From contig NZ_CP063849.1 in the NCBI RefSeq assembly GCF_015277775.1, forward strand, positions 6,463,501 through 6,527,500: a stretch of 64,000 nucleotides of DNA, written 5' to 3'. Both the position numbers and the translations under genes were made by a program. The notes beneath the pieces were generated by a model, which worked only from the letters and a program-made list of their open reading frames with translations, was not told the DNA's origin and did not search any database. Source of the DNA: Paludibaculum fermentans (GTDB lineage Bacteria > Acidobacteriota > Terriglobia > Bryobacterales > Bryobacteraceae). Positions 17,341 through 27,342 of this stretch are shown in pieces. The stretch's first letter is position 1, and each line of letters begins with the position of its first letter.

Positions 17341-20300
17341 TACGCCGCGCTCCGAGCGCACCACGCAGAACCGCGTCGTCGACCTGTTCACCAACCCGGC
17401 CCGGCCCGACTACCTCGGCTTCCGCTACCTCGGCGACTGGAAGAAGCGCGACAACAACCGCGCCGTCGAAACCGCCCTCCTCCGCGACAACCTGACCGCC
17501 CGCGGCTACTCGCCCGCCCACATCTCCGCTGCCCTCCATAAACTCGAAGCCGCCGCCGACTCCACCGGCATCACGCCGTACGAGGCGAACCTCCGCACCT
17601 ACCAGCTCCTGCGCTACGGCGTGCCCGTCCAGATCGCCATGGGCCAGGCCCACGAAACTGTACATCTCATCGACTGGGCGCACCCGGAAAACAACGACTT
17701 CGCCCTGGCCGAAGAGGTGACGCTCAAAGGTGGTTACGAACGCCGGCCGGACATTGTCCTCTACCTGAACGGCCTCGCCATCGTCGTCATCGAGCTCAAG
17801 CGCAGTTCCGTGGAACTGGCCGACGGCGTGCGCCAACTCATCACCAATCAGGAAGAAATCTTCAACCAGAACTTCTTCAGTACGGTGCAACTCCTGCTGG
17901 CCGGCAGCGACTCGAAAGGGCTCCGTTATGGCACCACCGGCACACAGGAACAGTTCTTTGTTCAATGGAAAGACGAAGCGCCCACCGGCGCCGCCCCTGT
18001 CGCCGGGGCGCTGCTCGACCGGCCTCTCGCTCAACTCTGCAACAAGGTCCGGCTGCTCGACCTCGTCTACAACTTCATCATCTTCGATGCCGGCCGCAAG
18101 AAAGTGCCGCGGCCTCATCAGTTCTTCGGCGTGAAAGCCGCCCAAGCACGCATCGCGAAGCGCGAAGGCGGTGTCATCTGGCACACACAGGGCAGCGGCA
18201 AGAGCATCCTGATGGTGCTCATCGCCAAATGGCTGCTGGAGCACGATCCGCACGCCCGCATCCTGGTTATCACCGACCGCGACGAACTCGACAAGCAGAT
18301 CGAGGGCGTGATGAAGAACGCCGGGGTCATCGGCGCCGAGTCGCCTTCTCCACGTATCACCTCGCGCGCCCAGATGGTGGAGAAACTCGCGGCAGCTACC
18401 CCGCGTCTTCTGTGCGCGCTCATCCACAAGTTCGACGTAGCCGATCTCACCGGCGAACGTCCCCGCGTCGACGGCCAGTTCTACGTCTTCGTGGACGAAT
18501 GCCACCGCACCCAGGGCGGCGACATGAACAAGCAAATGAAGCGCTGGCTGCAGAACGCCATCTTCATCGGCTTCACCGGTACGCCCCTGCTGCGCAAGGA
18601 CAAACTCCTCACCCGGGACGTTTTCGGAACGTATATCCACACCTACAAGTTCCACGAGGGCGTGGCCGACGGCGTCATTCTCGATCTCAAGTATGAGCCG
18701 CGCGATGTACCGCAGCGGCTCACCGCCCCGGCTGCCATCGACGCCTGGTTCGAGAAGAAGACGCAGGGTCTCAATAAGTTCAAGAAGGCCGTCTTGCGCA
18801 AACGCTGGGCCACGCTGGAGGAGTTGATGAGCGCCAGCGAGCGCAAGCAGCGCATCATCGCCGACATCATCCAGGACTTCAGCCTCAAGCCGCGCTTGAA
18901 CAACGACCGTGGCACCGCCATCCTGGTCGCTGCCTCCATCTACGACGCCTGTCACTACTTCCGCTTGCTACAGGAAACAAACTTCCGTCCATACTGCGGG
19001 CTCATCACCTCCTACGAGCCCAACCACAACGCAATCTCGCGCGAGCCGGCACAGAGTGACGAACGCTATAAGTTCGACACCTACACCCGTCACGTCCTCA
19101 AAAGAGGCCAGACGACCACGCAGTACGAAGACGGGATCAAACGCCGCTTCCTCAAGGAACCGGCGAACATGAAGCTGCTGATCGTCGTCAGCAAGTTGCT
19201 CACCGGCTTCGATGCGCCCAGTTGCACCTACATCTACCTCGACAACGAACTCCACGACCATAGCCTGTTCCAGGCGATCTGCCGCACCAATCGCCTGGAT
19301 GGCGACGACAAGGACTACGGCCATATCGTGGATTACAAGGAGCTGCTCGAAGACGTCCAGCAGGCCATCGCCGTTTACAGCTCCGACGAACTGGACATCG
19401 ACGATGGTGGCGGCGGTGATAACAACGTCCACCTCAAGGACTGGCGGGTAGAAGGCAAGAAGAAACTGGACGAGGCGCGCGAGAGCTTATGTTACCTCTG
19501 TGAACCGGTAGCTCTGCCGCGTGAGGTGGAGCAGTACCTGCATTATTTCTGCGGTGACGCCGCCAACCCGAACGCGCTGGATGAGACCGAGGCTCTTCGT
19601 GTCTCCTTCTACAAGACCGTTTCCAGTTTCGTGCGCGCGTTTGCGTCTGTCGCGCAGGATCTCGCGGAAGTGGGCTACTCCGCTGCCGAGGCAGCGGCCC
19701 TGCAGGGCGAGGTCGAGTTTTATGCGGAGATCCGTTCCGCCATCAAGATGCACGCGGAGGAAGAGCTCGACATCAAGCCCTATGAGGCGGACATGCGCCA
19801 CCTCCTCAACACCTACATTCAAGCCGACCCGGCGACCACCCTCGGCGAACTGGGCGAGATGTCCCTGATGGAGCTCATCGTCAAGACGGGCATCCACGAC
19901 GCCATTGCCCAAAAGTTGAACCAGAAGGGCAAGCTCTCCAGGAACGCCATCGCCGAAGGCATCATCAACAACATCCGCAAGACCGTCATCCGCGGCCAAC
20001 TGACTGATCCTCGGTTTTACGAACAGATGTCCAAGCTGCTGGAGGACCTAATCAAACAGAGTCGCGAGGATACCAGGGAGTATGAGGAGTTCCTTCGGCA
20101 GGCCGAGGCGCTGGTCCGGCGATTGGCTGCGAATCAATCCGACGACGGCGTGCCCCCGGCGCTGCGAGGCCATCGCGAAGCAATCGTGATCTTCAACAAC
20201 CTGCCGCAAATCCTAGCCGCTGGAAGACCGGACTCCGCCGATGAGTCCGAGCCCGGCCCGGATGACGAAACGGAGCGCGCCACCCTGGCGCTCGAAATCG

Positions 20301-20452
20301 ACCGTGTGATACGTGAGCACGCGCCCGCGGGCTGGAAGGGCGATCAGGCGAAAGAGGCGCAGGTGAAGAATGCGCTGTTCCCAGCAATGAAACGGAACCG
20401 CGAGGCCACACTCGCACTCTTCGAGCTCATTAAGAACCAGCCGGGCTACTGA
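17333..20452 (+). CDS. hsdR: Type I restriction endonuclease motor subunit HsdR
   Basis: The 1,039-residue protein has the expected order. An N-terminal PD-(D/E)XK nuclease comes first (PDIVLY at about 139, ELKRS at about 153). The superfamily-2 translocase follows, with Walker A GSGKS at about 286-290 and DECH at about 388-391. Helicase motif III-like FTGTPLL comes next, then a motif VI region with Q-A-I-C-R-T-N-R-L. The long helical C-terminus contacts HsdM. All catalytic motifs are intact, so the system looks functional. It overlaps hsdS by 8 nt and the metallopeptidase gene by 1 nt (TGATG). Confidence 0.93.
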   Translation: MPDTPRSERTTQNRVVDLFTNPARPDYLGFRYLGDWKKRDNNRAVETALLRDNLTARGYSPAHISAALHKLEAAADSTGITPYEANLRTYQLLRYGVPVQIAMGQAHETVHLIDWAHPENNDFALAEEVTLKGGYERRPDIVLYLNGLAIVVIELKRSSVELADGVRQLITNQEEIFNQNFFSTVQLLLAGSDSKGLRYGTTGTQEQFFVQWKDEAPTGAAPVAGALLDRPLAQLCNKVRLLDLVYNFIIFDAGRKKVPRPHQFFGVKAAQARIAKREGGVIWHTQGSGKSILMVLIAKWLLEHDPHARILVITDRDELDKQIEGVMKNAGVIGAESPSPRITSRAQMVEKLAAATPRLLCALIHKFDVADLTGERPRVDGQFYVFVDECHRTQGGDMNKQMKRWLQNAIFIGFTGTPLLRKDKLLTRDVFGTYIHTYKFHEGVADGVILDLKYEPRDVPQRLTAPAAIDAWFEKKTQGLNKFKKAVLRKRWATLEELMSASERKQRIIADIIQDFSLKPRLNNDRGTAILVAASIYDACHYFRLLQETNFRPYCGLITSYEPNHNAISREPAQSDERYKFDTYTRHVLKRGQTTTQYEDGIKRRFLKEPANMKLLIVVSKLLTGFDAPSCTYIYLDNELHDHSLFQAICRTNRLDGDDKDYGHIVDYKELLEDVQQAIAVYSSDELDIDDGGGGDNNVHLKDWRVEGKKKLDEARESLCYLCEPVALPREVEQYLHYFCGDAANPNALDETEALRVSFYKTVSSFVRAFASVAQDLAEVGYSAAEAAALQGEVEFYAEIRSAIKMHAEEELDIKPYEADMRHLLNTYIQADPATTLGELGEMSLMELIVKTGIHDAIAQKLNQKGKLSRNAIAEGIINNIRKTVIRGQLTDPRFYEQMSKLLEDLIKQSREDTREYEEFLRQAEALVRRLAANQSDDGVPPALRGHREAIVIFNNLPQILAAGRPDSADESEPGPDDETERATLALEIDRVIREHAPAGWKGDQAKEAQVKNALFPAMKRNREATLALFELIKNQPGY

Positions 20453-21168
20453 TGCCAGAGACCATTCAGATCGGCGAGATCAACATTGCCGTGACGCGCA
20501 AGGATATCCGAAATGTCCACCTGTCGGTACACCCGCCCAACGGCCGCGTAACCATGGTTGCTCCGACGGCCACGCGCCCCGAGGTAGCCCGCGCGTATGC
20601 CCTGTCCAAGCTCGGCTGGATTCGCGCCCAGCAGGCGCAACTCCGTGCGCAGGCCAGGGAAACGCCGCGGGCCTTCGTCGAGCGGGAGAGCCACTACCTC
20701 TGGGGCAGGCGCCATCTGCTCTCGGTCCGGGAGGTAGACGCGAAGCCCTCCATCCGCCTCGATCACCGCAGGATCACGCTCACGGTGCGGCCAGGGACGA
20801 ACGTGCAGAAGCGCGAAGCAATCATGCACGACTGGCACAAGTCGCTCCTCCATGCCGCGCTCCCCGAAATGATTCAGAAGTGGGAATCGAAGCTAGGTGT
20901 CAAAGTAGCAGCCTATTTCCTCCAGCGCATGAAGACCAAGTGGGGCAGTTGCAACCACCGCGCCGGGAACATCCGCCTGAACACCGAACTGGTGAAGAAG
21001 CCCAAGGACCTGCTGGAGTATGTGGTGGTCCACGAGATGATTCACCTTCTCGAACCTACCCACAGCGAGAGATTCCTCAAGCTGATAAACAAGCACTATC
21101 CGGGATGGCGGGAAGCCAGAGCGGAACTGAACGAGCTGCCTCTGTCAGCGGAGGTTTGGAGAGAATAG
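20452..21168 (+). CDS. YgjP-like (DUF45) zinc metallopeptidase
   Basis: The 238-residue protein carries KTKWGSC followed by HEMIHLLEPTHSERF. This is the HExxH zinc site (first His about residue 194) with the downstream H-S-x-x-F that marks the YgjP/WLM-like family. The first 130 residues form the usual N-terminal beta-rich domain. The start overlaps the hsdR stop by one base, so it belongs to the hsd operon. Genes of this family are often the last gene of type I restriction operons. Its substrate there is unknown; a role in controlling restriction by proteolysis is inference. Confidence 0.85.
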   Translation: MPETIQIGEINIAVTRKDIRNVHLSVHPPNGRVTMVAPTATRPEVARAYALSKLGWIRAQQAQLRAQARETPRAFVERESHYLWGRRHLLSVREVDAKPSIRLDHRRITLTVRPGTNVQKREAIMHDWHKSLLHAALPEMIQKWESKLGVKVAAYFLQRMKTKWGSCNHRAGNIRLNTELVKKPKDLLEYVVVHEMIHLLEPTHSERFLKLINKHYPGWREARAELNELPLSAEVWRE

Positions 21169-21661
21169 CGTGAACTCGAGTGTCTCGGGCCACAAGACCA
21201 TCTAAGCTGAATTCAGCCCGCCGATTCGCCCTCATCTTGAACTGCCAAAAAATCTTTCATAGTTGCCTCCCGGTGTACCTCTCAGCAATCAACGATGGCT
21301 TTGAGGTGGTTATCGATCACCGTCATCGATGTTCCTGCCAGTTCGCCGATCCGGTCCGCGTGCAACCCGCCCACGGATTCAGTCGCCCGTTCGAATCAGA
21401 CCATTCTGATTCGAGCCTCCTGTGCCATCAAACCATTCAGAGTTTCCGGATAGTTGCCGACCGGCCGATTCGGACTAGTAAGAACTGCTTCCAAGTTCCT
21501 GTCCGCGGCCGGGCGTGATAGTTCTCCCCAAAAACCCCGGGGCGAAGAAAAAGCGGTAACCGCCGGCCAAAGTATCTTTATCGTTTATTTCCATTGCCTT
21601 ACGGAGCCGCTCACCCTCCACGCCCAGTCCGTGCATGTATCATCCCCCCGGAGCGCGAACT
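21169..21661. other. Intergenic region after the hsd operon, possibly with a decayed gene
   Basis: No intact gene is visible. On the minus strand, between about 21375 and 21282, the segment LHADRIGELAGTSMTVIDNH resembles the end of a tyrosine recombinase, where a G-T-S-x-x-x-I-D-x-H-Y pattern is common, but the catalytic tyrosine is missing. Stops interrupt both sides. A small perfect palindrome (GCGGTAACCGC) lies near 21562. If the fragment is real, it could mark the edge of a transferred island. Confidence 0.25.
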
Positions 21662-22168
21662 ATGACGAGAGACGACGCCCGATTCGATGCGATGGCCGCT
21701 GCTGCCCTCGCTCGCAACATCCGGATTGCGGATGACCAACTCAGCCTCACTGCCGCCGCCGAGGCCGGCGTGTGTTCCTACGAAGACCCCGCCCGTTTCC
21801 ACGGCTCCTATTGCGATGTGCTCCAGGAGTTCCAGCCCCACTCCCTCCACGAACACATCGTCGCCAACTCGCTCGCCGCTAACCTCTGGAGCCAGCGGCG
21901 CTATCGCGGCGTCGAAAGCGGCCTCCTCGATTCCTGCCTCCGCGAAGCATCGGTTACAGCCGCACCCGGGGAGTCCGGTGCCACCCCAGCCCGGCGGCTC
22001 TACCAGGCCTTCCGGCCCCTGTCGCCCGCTGAACTCACCACCCTGGCTACGCTGGATCAGCTCCACGACGCCCTCCACCGCTCTACCCGCGCCAATGCCG
22101 ATCGCCTTGCCAAGGCGCGCCGCCGCCGCGAAGCCGCCGCCAAAAAGGAAGCGGCCCAGGGACGCTAG
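21662..22168 (+). CDS. Hypothetical protein resembling the C-terminal part of an acidobacterial protein family
   Basis: The ATG at MTRDDARFDAM was preferred over one nine codons upstream because GGAG precedes it at about ten bases. The 168-residue protein is helical. The central segment, DVLQEFQPHSLHEHIVANSLAANLWSQRRYRG split over residues 55-90, resembles the E-F-x-P-x-x-x-x-E-x-x-x-V-x-x-x-A-x-x-x-W-R-x-R-R block seen in proteins that begin with the ANRxNAxxSTGPRT motif. That motif is instead in the next gene. The C-terminal tail is basic (RRRREAAAKKEAA). The function is unknown. The next gene starts two bases after the stop. Confidence 0.7.
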   Translation: MTRDDARFDAMAAAALARNIRIADDQLSLTAAAEAGVCSYEDPARFHGSYCDVLQEFQPHSLHEHIVANSLAANLWSQRRYRGVESGLLDSCLREASVTAAPGESGATPARRLYQAFRPLSPAELTTLATLDQLHDALHRSTRANADRLAKARRRREAAAKKEAAQGR

Positions 22169-22170
22169 CC

Positions 22171-23115
22171 ATGTCAGCCAGCACTGCTCCAGCCACCCTC
22201 TCTCCGCGCCGCCTGGCCGCCAACCGCGACAACGCCCGCCACTCGACAGGACCTCGCACCGAAGCCGGTAAGCGCATCTCGTCGCAGAACGCCCGCAAGG
22301 CGCCGCCCTGCCCCATCGACTTCAACCTGCCCAGGCCGTTCGCCGTCGAGTGGTTCCAGGAGGCGCTCCGCCGCACCGCCGCCTGCCCGTGTGAACACGC
22401 CCGGCTCCTGCTGATCAACCGCTGCATGCTGCAGGCACACGAGATCCGCTGGCGCGCCCTCGAACGGACCCTGTTCGACACCGCCTGCGCCGAAGCCGGC
22501 GGCGACCACGAGGAAGCCGCCCGCTTCATCGCCCATCAGCCGTCCTTCGTCAAGGGGCTCAAGACCTACTACCACTGGATCGCCCGCCGCATCCTGCACG
22601 TCGAACGGCAACTCGCCGCCATCGCCGGCTCAGCCACCGCCCCCGCTACGGTCAAGGTCATGGCCGCGGGTTCTTCCTTCGAGGCCACGGCCGTCCAGCC
22701 GGATGGCTCCTTCGTCATCTCCTGGAATCGAACCCACCTCAGCGGCGCTCCGCGGCCGGTTCCACCTGTACCGCCCGTCCCCGCCGTCGGGCCTGTGCGG
22801 CCCGTAGCCCCCATTCGCGGGCGCTACCGCCTGTATCCCCACTGTCCGTCCGGCCCGCTCCACCTCTCCACTGGCCTGCGGCCTCTCGCTGCCTCCAGGC
22901 AAAGCGAAGCCGCGCCCAGCATCGTGCGGCGCGGCGAAAATCGAACCCAACTGCCTATCTTGATTCGCGAAACGGAAACGGCGGTCGTGGATCGTGCGTC
23001 CTCCCGCCCCATCGAACCCAACGCCGCGTCGAACGGCATCAGGACAACGGATGTCCCCAAGGAAAACGAAGCCGTGCCAGCCTGCCGTGGATCCCCGTCA
23101 CACTCAGTTCGATAA
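22171..23115 (+). CDS. Hypothetical protein with ANRxNAxxSTGPRTxxGK N-terminus
   Basis: The 314-residue protein opens with RRLAANRDNARHSTGPRTEAG and KRISSQNARK, a signature shared by many uncharacterised proteins of Acidobacteria and Planctomycetes. A helical middle (residues about 55-150) is followed by a proline-rich linker (RPVPPVPPVPAVGPVRP) and a disordered tail. The linker and tail have no known role. It is probably co-translated with the gene two bases upstream. I know of no experimental function for the family. Confidence 0.7.
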   Translation: MSASTAPATLSPRRLAANRDNARHSTGPRTEAGKRISSQNARKAPPCPIDFNLPRPFAVEWFQEALRRTAACPCEHARLLLINRCMLQAHEIRWRALERTLFDTACAEAGGDHEEAARFIAHQPSFVKGLKTYYHWIARRILHVERQLAAIAGSATAPATVKVMAAGSSFEATAVQPDGSFVISWNRTHLSGAPRPVPPVPPVPAVGPVRPVAPIRGRYRLYPHCPSGPLHLSTGLRPLAASRQSEAAPSIVRRGENRTQLPILIRETETAVVDRASSRPIEPNAASNGIRTTDVPKENEAVPACRGSPSHSVR

Positions 23116-23143
23116 CGGACGAGATGCCGCCGGAACCCGGCTG

Positions 23144-23812
23144 TTAGTGGGCCTGCTGCTTGAGCAGGACGTCCTCGATCTCGACGATCTTCTTCTTCAC
23201 CCAGGCCGCTTCCGGCCACTGCTTGGCGGCCTCGCGATACGATTCGCCGGCGTCGTAGAGCAGGCCGGCCTTTTCCAGGGCGGCGGCGCGGGCGACCACG
23301 GCCACGGGATCGGTGCCCGGGGCGGAGGCGAGCAGCGGTTCCAGCTCGTGGCGCTTGTCGTCAGGCAGGGCCTTGATGCGGTCCGCCAGCGTACCCTTGG
23401 GGGCGGCGGCGGCGCTGCCGCGGGTCATCATCACTCCGTAGTGCTGCTGGCTGGCGACCGAGAGCTTCTGGACTTCCGGCAGATAGCAGGCGGCCACGGT
23501 CTTGCGGCCCACCAGTTCACCAGACTTCACCTGGACCTGCGATTCCGTGAGGGCGGCTTCGCCGTTGGCCGACAGGGCGGCGGAGTACTTCTCGGGACAG
23601 AACAGGAAGGCGGCCGAGGCGGAGCCGGCCTTCAATACGTCACCGGCAAACAGGATCTCGCCCGGCTTCACGGCTGCCGCTGGAGCCTTGCCGCGCGACA
23701 CCGTGGCTCCGGCGCCCATCACCAGGCCCACGGGTTGTGTTTTTCTCACCTGGGCCGGCAGCACCGGCAACAGCAGTGCCAATGATGCCCATGCCAAACG
23801 ACTGCCTTGCAT
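23144..23812 (-). CDS. Exported FecR-like domain protein
   Basis: The ATG giving MQGSRLAWASLALLL was chosen because GGAGG precedes it at seven bases; a TTG five codons earlier is possible but has no such site. After the signal peptide comes a FecR-like beta domain: VGLVMGAGATVSRG, VKPGEILFAGDVLKAGS, then SAALSANGEAAL. The C-terminal half is helical (YREAAKQWPEAAWVKKKIVEIEDVL), like a short TPR. The gene starts one base after the stop of the cyclase gene, so the two are an operon. It could bind envelope structures and feed a signal to the cyclase; this is inference. Confidence 0.75.
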   Translation of the reverse strand: MQGSRLAWASLALLLPVLPAQVRKTQPVGLVMGAGATVSRGKAPAAAVKPGEILFAGDVLKAGSASAAFLFCPEKYSAALSANGEAALTESQVQVKSGELVGRKTVAACYLPEVQKLSVASQQHYGVMMTRGSAAAAPKGTLADRIKALPDDKRHELEPLLASAPGTDPVAVVARAAALEKAGLLYDAGESYREAAKQWPEAAWVKKKIVEIEDVLLKQQAH

Positions 23813-23813
23813 C

Positions 23814-25553
23814 TCAAACCTCCGCAACGGTGTAGATCGACTGTTCCACGCTTTTGCCCCGCACCGGAACCTGGCCCAGGCGCCGCGCCTCGACGGAGCC
23901 TTTCACTCGGTCCCATGTGGCCGCACTCATGAGAATGCGGGTTTGGAACTCCTTGTTCAAGCCCTCGAGCCGGGCGGCCAGATTGACGGTGTCACCCAGA
24001 GCCGTGTAATCCATCTTATCGCCTGAGCCCACGTTGCCGACGATGGCGTCGCCGGTGTGGATGCCGGCGCCGGTGCGGAACTCCAGCGGCTGGCCGACCA
24101 TCTCCACCGCGCAACGGACGGCCCGCAGGGCGTGGTCGCCCAGGGCGGCGCCTTCCGCATCGCTGAAAATGGCCATGATTCCGTCACCGATGAACTTGTT
24201 CACCTGCCCGCCGTGGCGGACGATGCAGGCGGTCATCACGGCGAAGTACTCGTTGAGACGGGCGACCACGGTTTCCGGTTCCTGCGTATCGCACCAGGCC
24301 GTAAAGCCGCGGATGTCCGTAAACAGGATGGTGACCGCCTCGCGGCGTCCGCTGAGGGCGATTTTCCCGGAGGCGTCCAGCGCCTCGGCCACCTGTTTTC
24401 CAACGAAGACCCGCACGGCGTTGCGGAAGGTGTCGCGGCCGCGGGCCGCGAAGAAGTAGCCGTAAACCAGCGAGAGCAGGCCGGAGATGAGCAGCGGCAG
24501 CAGGATTTCCGAGGGGGCGACCAGCAGGCCGCGGCCAAACAGCAGGAAGCCGATGCTGGTGCTCAAGGCGGCCAGCAGGACCAGGTAGCCGAAGAGGGGC
24601 CAGCCGGCGACCAACAGGGTGACCAGCGCGGCGCCCAGGCTGACGGCGGCGGTGAGCGTCACCTTGACCGGCTCGCTGAGGGGCACGATGTGGCGGCCGC
24701 TCAACAGCGTCCAGACCGCGTTGGCGTGGATCTCGACACCCGCCGTGTTGGCGGGCGTGCCGGCGCGGAAGGCGTAAAACGGTGTCGCGTGCCGGTCCGT
24801 AATGAGGTCCGGGCCCAGCAGGACGGCCTTGCCGCTCACCCAATCCCGCAACTGCTGCTTGCGGCCCGCGCGGGCCGCATCGATGAAGTCGCAGAGCGAA
24901 ACACGCGGGAACGTGCCCGCCGGGCCGACATAGTGGATCAGCATGTTGTGCTGGGGATAGCTGACCGGGCGGCCCAGAAAGCGCTCCGAGACGGCCAGCG
25001 ACATGCTGCGGGAGCCCTCGGCTTCCGCGAGTTCAATCGAGCGGATGAAATCGTCCTCGTCGGCGCGCAGGTTCACATAGGCCATCTGGCCCATCGCCGC
25101 GGCGGCCATATTCATCGGCACCGGCCACTTCCTCTGCTGGGATAGCGTGGAAGCGGCATATCCGCACATCACCGGCATGCGGGTGGAGGTCGAAATCACG
25201 GCCTGCGCCATGCGTTCGTCGAAGCCGGCGGCCCACTGGTTGACGGGAATGGGGAAAGCGACGTCGAGACCCAGGACCTTGGCGCCGGCATCGGCTGCCG
25301 CCTCGATGGCTGCTTCGTAGTAGCCGTGCCAGAGCAGCAGGGGTTCCGGGAAGCGGTCGAGCGACTTCTGGTCGACTACGATCAGGACAATGTCCTTGGG
25401 CTGCTCGGGCTGGGCGGCGACGAAGTAGAGATCGCCGGATTTCAGGTGCAGCAGCCGGATGATGCGGGTTTCGCCCAGGGCGAAGGCGAAGACGGTCGCG
25501 GCCATCGCGATGAATAGAACCGCTGAAATCAACCGCCACTTGCCGCCCGGCAC
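23814..25553 (-). CDS. CHASE2-domain class III adenylate/guanylate cyclase
   Basis: A GTG start behind AGGAAGGG gives 579 residues. An N-terminal transmembrane segment precedes a periplasmic CHASE2 domain of about 270 residues (DIVLIVVDQKSLDRF, LGLDVAFPIP, GVEIHANAVWTLL). Three transmembrane helices follow, then the catalytic domain. The metal-binding aspartates are present in ILFTDIRGF (about 400) and NKFIGDGIMAIF (about 452). DYTALGDTVNLAARLE carries the substrate and transition-state residues. It should make cAMP or cGMP in the cytoplasm in response to an envelope signal. It is transcribed with the FecR-like gene. Confidence 0.9.
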   Translation of the reverse strand: MPGGKWRLISAVLFIAMAATVFAFALGETRIIRLLHLKSGDLYFVAAQPEQPKDIVLIVVDQKSLDRFPEPLLLWHGYYEAAIEAAADAGAKVLGLDVAFPIPVNQWAAGFDERMAQAVISTSTRMPVMCGYAASTLSQQRKWPVPMNMAAAAMGQMAYVNLRADEDDFIRSIELAEAEGSRSMSLAVSERFLGRPVSYPQHNMLIHYVGPAGTFPRVSLCDFIDAARAGRKQQLRDWVSGKAVLLGPDLITDRHATPFYAFRAGTPANTAGVEIHANAVWTLLSGRHIVPLSEPVKVTLTAAVSLGAALVTLLVAGWPLFGYLVLLAALSTSIGFLLFGRGLLVAPSEILLPLLISGLLSLVYGYFFAARGRDTFRNAVRVFVGKQVAEALDASGKIALSGRREAVTILFTDIRGFTAWCDTQEPETVVARLNEYFAVMTACIVRHGGQVNKFIGDGIMAIFSDAEGAALGDHALRAVRCAVEMVGQPLEFRTGAGIHTGDAIVGNVGSGDKMDYTALGDTVNLAARLEGLNKEFQTRILMSAATWDRVKGSVEARRLGQVPVRGKSVEQSIYTVAEV

Positions 25554-25629
25554 GCCACCCTTCCTTTCGACTCAAACCCAGTTTAGACGAAGTGCCCGCA
25601 GGCTCCAGCCATGGTATAAGCTCAAGCCC

Positions 25630-26625
25630 ATGAGGTCACTTTTCCTGCTCTTCGCGGCTCCGGTCTTGTTCGCCCAGCCGGATCAGAGGTTCGCTGAACT
25701 GAAGGATCTGAAGCTGGAGGGCGGGCAGACGCTGGCGTCGTGCAAGGTGGGCTATCGGACCTACGGCAAGCTGAACGCCGCCGGCACGAACGCGATCTTA
25801 TGGCCGACGTGGTTCTCGGGCAAGAGCTCCGATCTGGCCGGGTTCATCGGAGCGGGCCGGATGGTGGATCCGGGCCGGTTCTACGTGATCACGGTGGACG
25901 CGCTGGGCAATGGAGTGAGTTGCTCGCCGTCGAACGCCGGAGGCGCGTTTCCCGCCATCACCATCGGCGATATGGTGAATGCGGAGTACCGGCTGCTGAC
26001 CGAGCACCTCGGGGTGAAGAGCCTGCATGCGGTGATGGGCATCTCGATGGGCGGCATGCAGACGTTTGAGTGGATGGTGGCGTATCCGTCCTTCCTGCGG
26101 CGGGCGGTGCCCATCGTCGGGTCGGCCAAACTGACCTCAGCGGACCTGCTGCTGTGGCAGGCGGAACTCTCGGCCATCGAAGCGGTGCAGAAGGCGGGTG
26201 GGGATCCGCGGACGGCCATGCCCGCCGTGCTGGCGATGCACGAGTTCGCCTTGAGCACCCCGGAGCATGTGGTCGCCAAGACCTCAGCGGCGGAGTTCCC
26301 GGCCTTGAAGAGCCGGCTCGACGAGAATGCCAGGACGGGCATGGACCCACGCGACTGGGCCGCCCAACTGCGCGCGATGATGGCCCACGACGTGTCGCGG
26401 AAGTTCGGCGGCTCGATGGAGAAGGCCGGCGCGGCCGTGCAGGCCAAGGTGCTGGAAGTAGTGGCGCTGCAGGACCACATGGTGAACCCGGCTTCGGCGC
26501 TGCGGATGGCGGAGACGGCCGGCTTCGAAGTCCTGCGCCTGGCAGGGGATTGCGGACACGGCGCGCCGGGCTGTGAAGAAGCGAAGGTGAACGCGGCGGT
26601 GGCGGAGTTCCTCGGCCGCCCTTAA
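25630..26625 (+). CDS. Exported MetX-like alpha/beta hydrolase
   Basis: The start ATG gives a signal peptide (MRSLFLLFAAPVLFAQ); the ribosome-binding site is weak. There are 331 residues, somewhat shorter than homoserine O-acetyltransferases (about 370), to which it is most similar. Marks are KVGYRTYGKLNA, DALGNGVSCSPSN and the nucleophile elbow GISMGGMQTFEW. The acid is in QDHMVNP and the histidine in GDCGHGAP. The catalytic triad is therefore complete. Export argues against a role in methionine synthesis, so an esterase or hydrolase function in the envelope is more likely. It ends 4 nt inside the convergent marC-type gene. Confidence 0.8.
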   Translation: MRSLFLLFAAPVLFAQPDQRFAELKDLKLEGGQTLASCKVGYRTYGKLNAAGTNAILWPTWFSGKSSDLAGFIGAGRMVDPGRFYVITVDALGNGVSCSPSNAGGAFPAITIGDMVNAEYRLLTEHLGVKSLHAVMGISMGGMQTFEWMVAYPSFLRRAVPIVGSAKLTSADLLLWQAELSAIEAVQKAGGDPRTAMPAVLAMHEFALSTPEHVVAKTSAAEFPALKSRLDENARTGMDPRDWAAQLRAMMAHDVSRKFGGSMEKAGAAVQAKVLEVVALQDHMVNPASALRMAETAGFEVLRLAGDCGHGAPGCEEAKVNAAVAEFLGRP

Positions 26626-27311
26626 CGGACGGTGCCGTGGATCAGGGGGCCCGCCAGGCCTTGCAGGCCGTTCCAGGCGATCTGGACGCCGATGCAGAAG
26701 AGAATGAAGCTGGACAGCCGCATCACGACGCTCATCCCGGTCGGGCCCAGCGCGCGGCTCATCCGTTCGGCCGAGGCATAGCAGAGCCAGATCAGGATGC
26801 AGATGGAGCCGGCGCCGAAGATCGACGCCACCAGTGCTTCCAGTGACAGCAGCGAAGAGGTGTCCAGCCGCTTGGGCAGGTTGGCGCCCAGGGTGATGGC
26901 CACCGAGATGGAGCCGGGTCCGACAGTGAGCGGCAGCGTGAACGGGTAGAACGAACGGGTCAACAGATCGACATCCGTCACGCTCTGCTGGTCTTTGTTG
27001 GGCCGGTCCGGCTGGTTGAGCAACGCCCAACCGGCCGCGGCGACCACGATGCCGCCACCCAGTTGGACAGCCGGCAGGGAGATCCCGAAGAAGGCCAGCA
27101 CTTGAGCGCCGATGAACAGCGATGCCATCAGCAGCGCGAAGCTGTTCATCGCGATCTTGCGGGCGAGCCGGTGCTGGACCTCGTGCGAGTGGCTCCCGGT
27201 CAGAGTAAGAAAGATGGGCGCTCCACCCAGCGGATTGACGATGGGGAACAGGGTCGCGGCTATGAAGACCGCGGCCTTGGCGACCTCGGGGGCGGAGAAC
27301 TGGATGAGCAT
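26622..27311 (-). CDS. MarC family integral membrane protein
   Basis: The 229-residue protein has six hydrophobic segments and the family pattern: FPIVNPLGGAPIFLTLT near the N-terminus and FTLPLTVGPGSISVAI in the middle. MarC proteins are inner-membrane proteins once linked to antibiotic resistance; their substrate is not established. It lies 31 nt behind araD on the same strand and may be cotranscribed with it, although no functional link is known. Confidence 0.88.
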   Translation of the reverse strand: MLIQFSAPEVAKAAVFIAATLFPIVNPLGGAPIFLTLTGSHSHEVQHRLARKIAMNSFALLMASLFIGAQVLAFFGISLPAVQLGGGIVVAAAGWALLNQPDRPNKDQQSVTDVDLLTRSFYPFTLPLTVGPGSISVAITLGANLPKRLDTSSLLSLEALVASIFGAGSICILIWLCYASAERMSRALGPTGMSVVMRLSSFILFCIGVQIAWNGLQGLAGPLIHGTVR

Positions 27312-27342
27312 GAGCCTACATCCAGTCTATGCCGCGCGCGCC

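Noticed and set aside
21282-21375. Possible tyrosine-recombinase C-terminal fragment on the minus strand
   Set aside because: Only about 20 residues look similar, the catalytic tyrosine is absent and stops lie on both sides. It is noted in the intergenic entry but is not strong enough to call.
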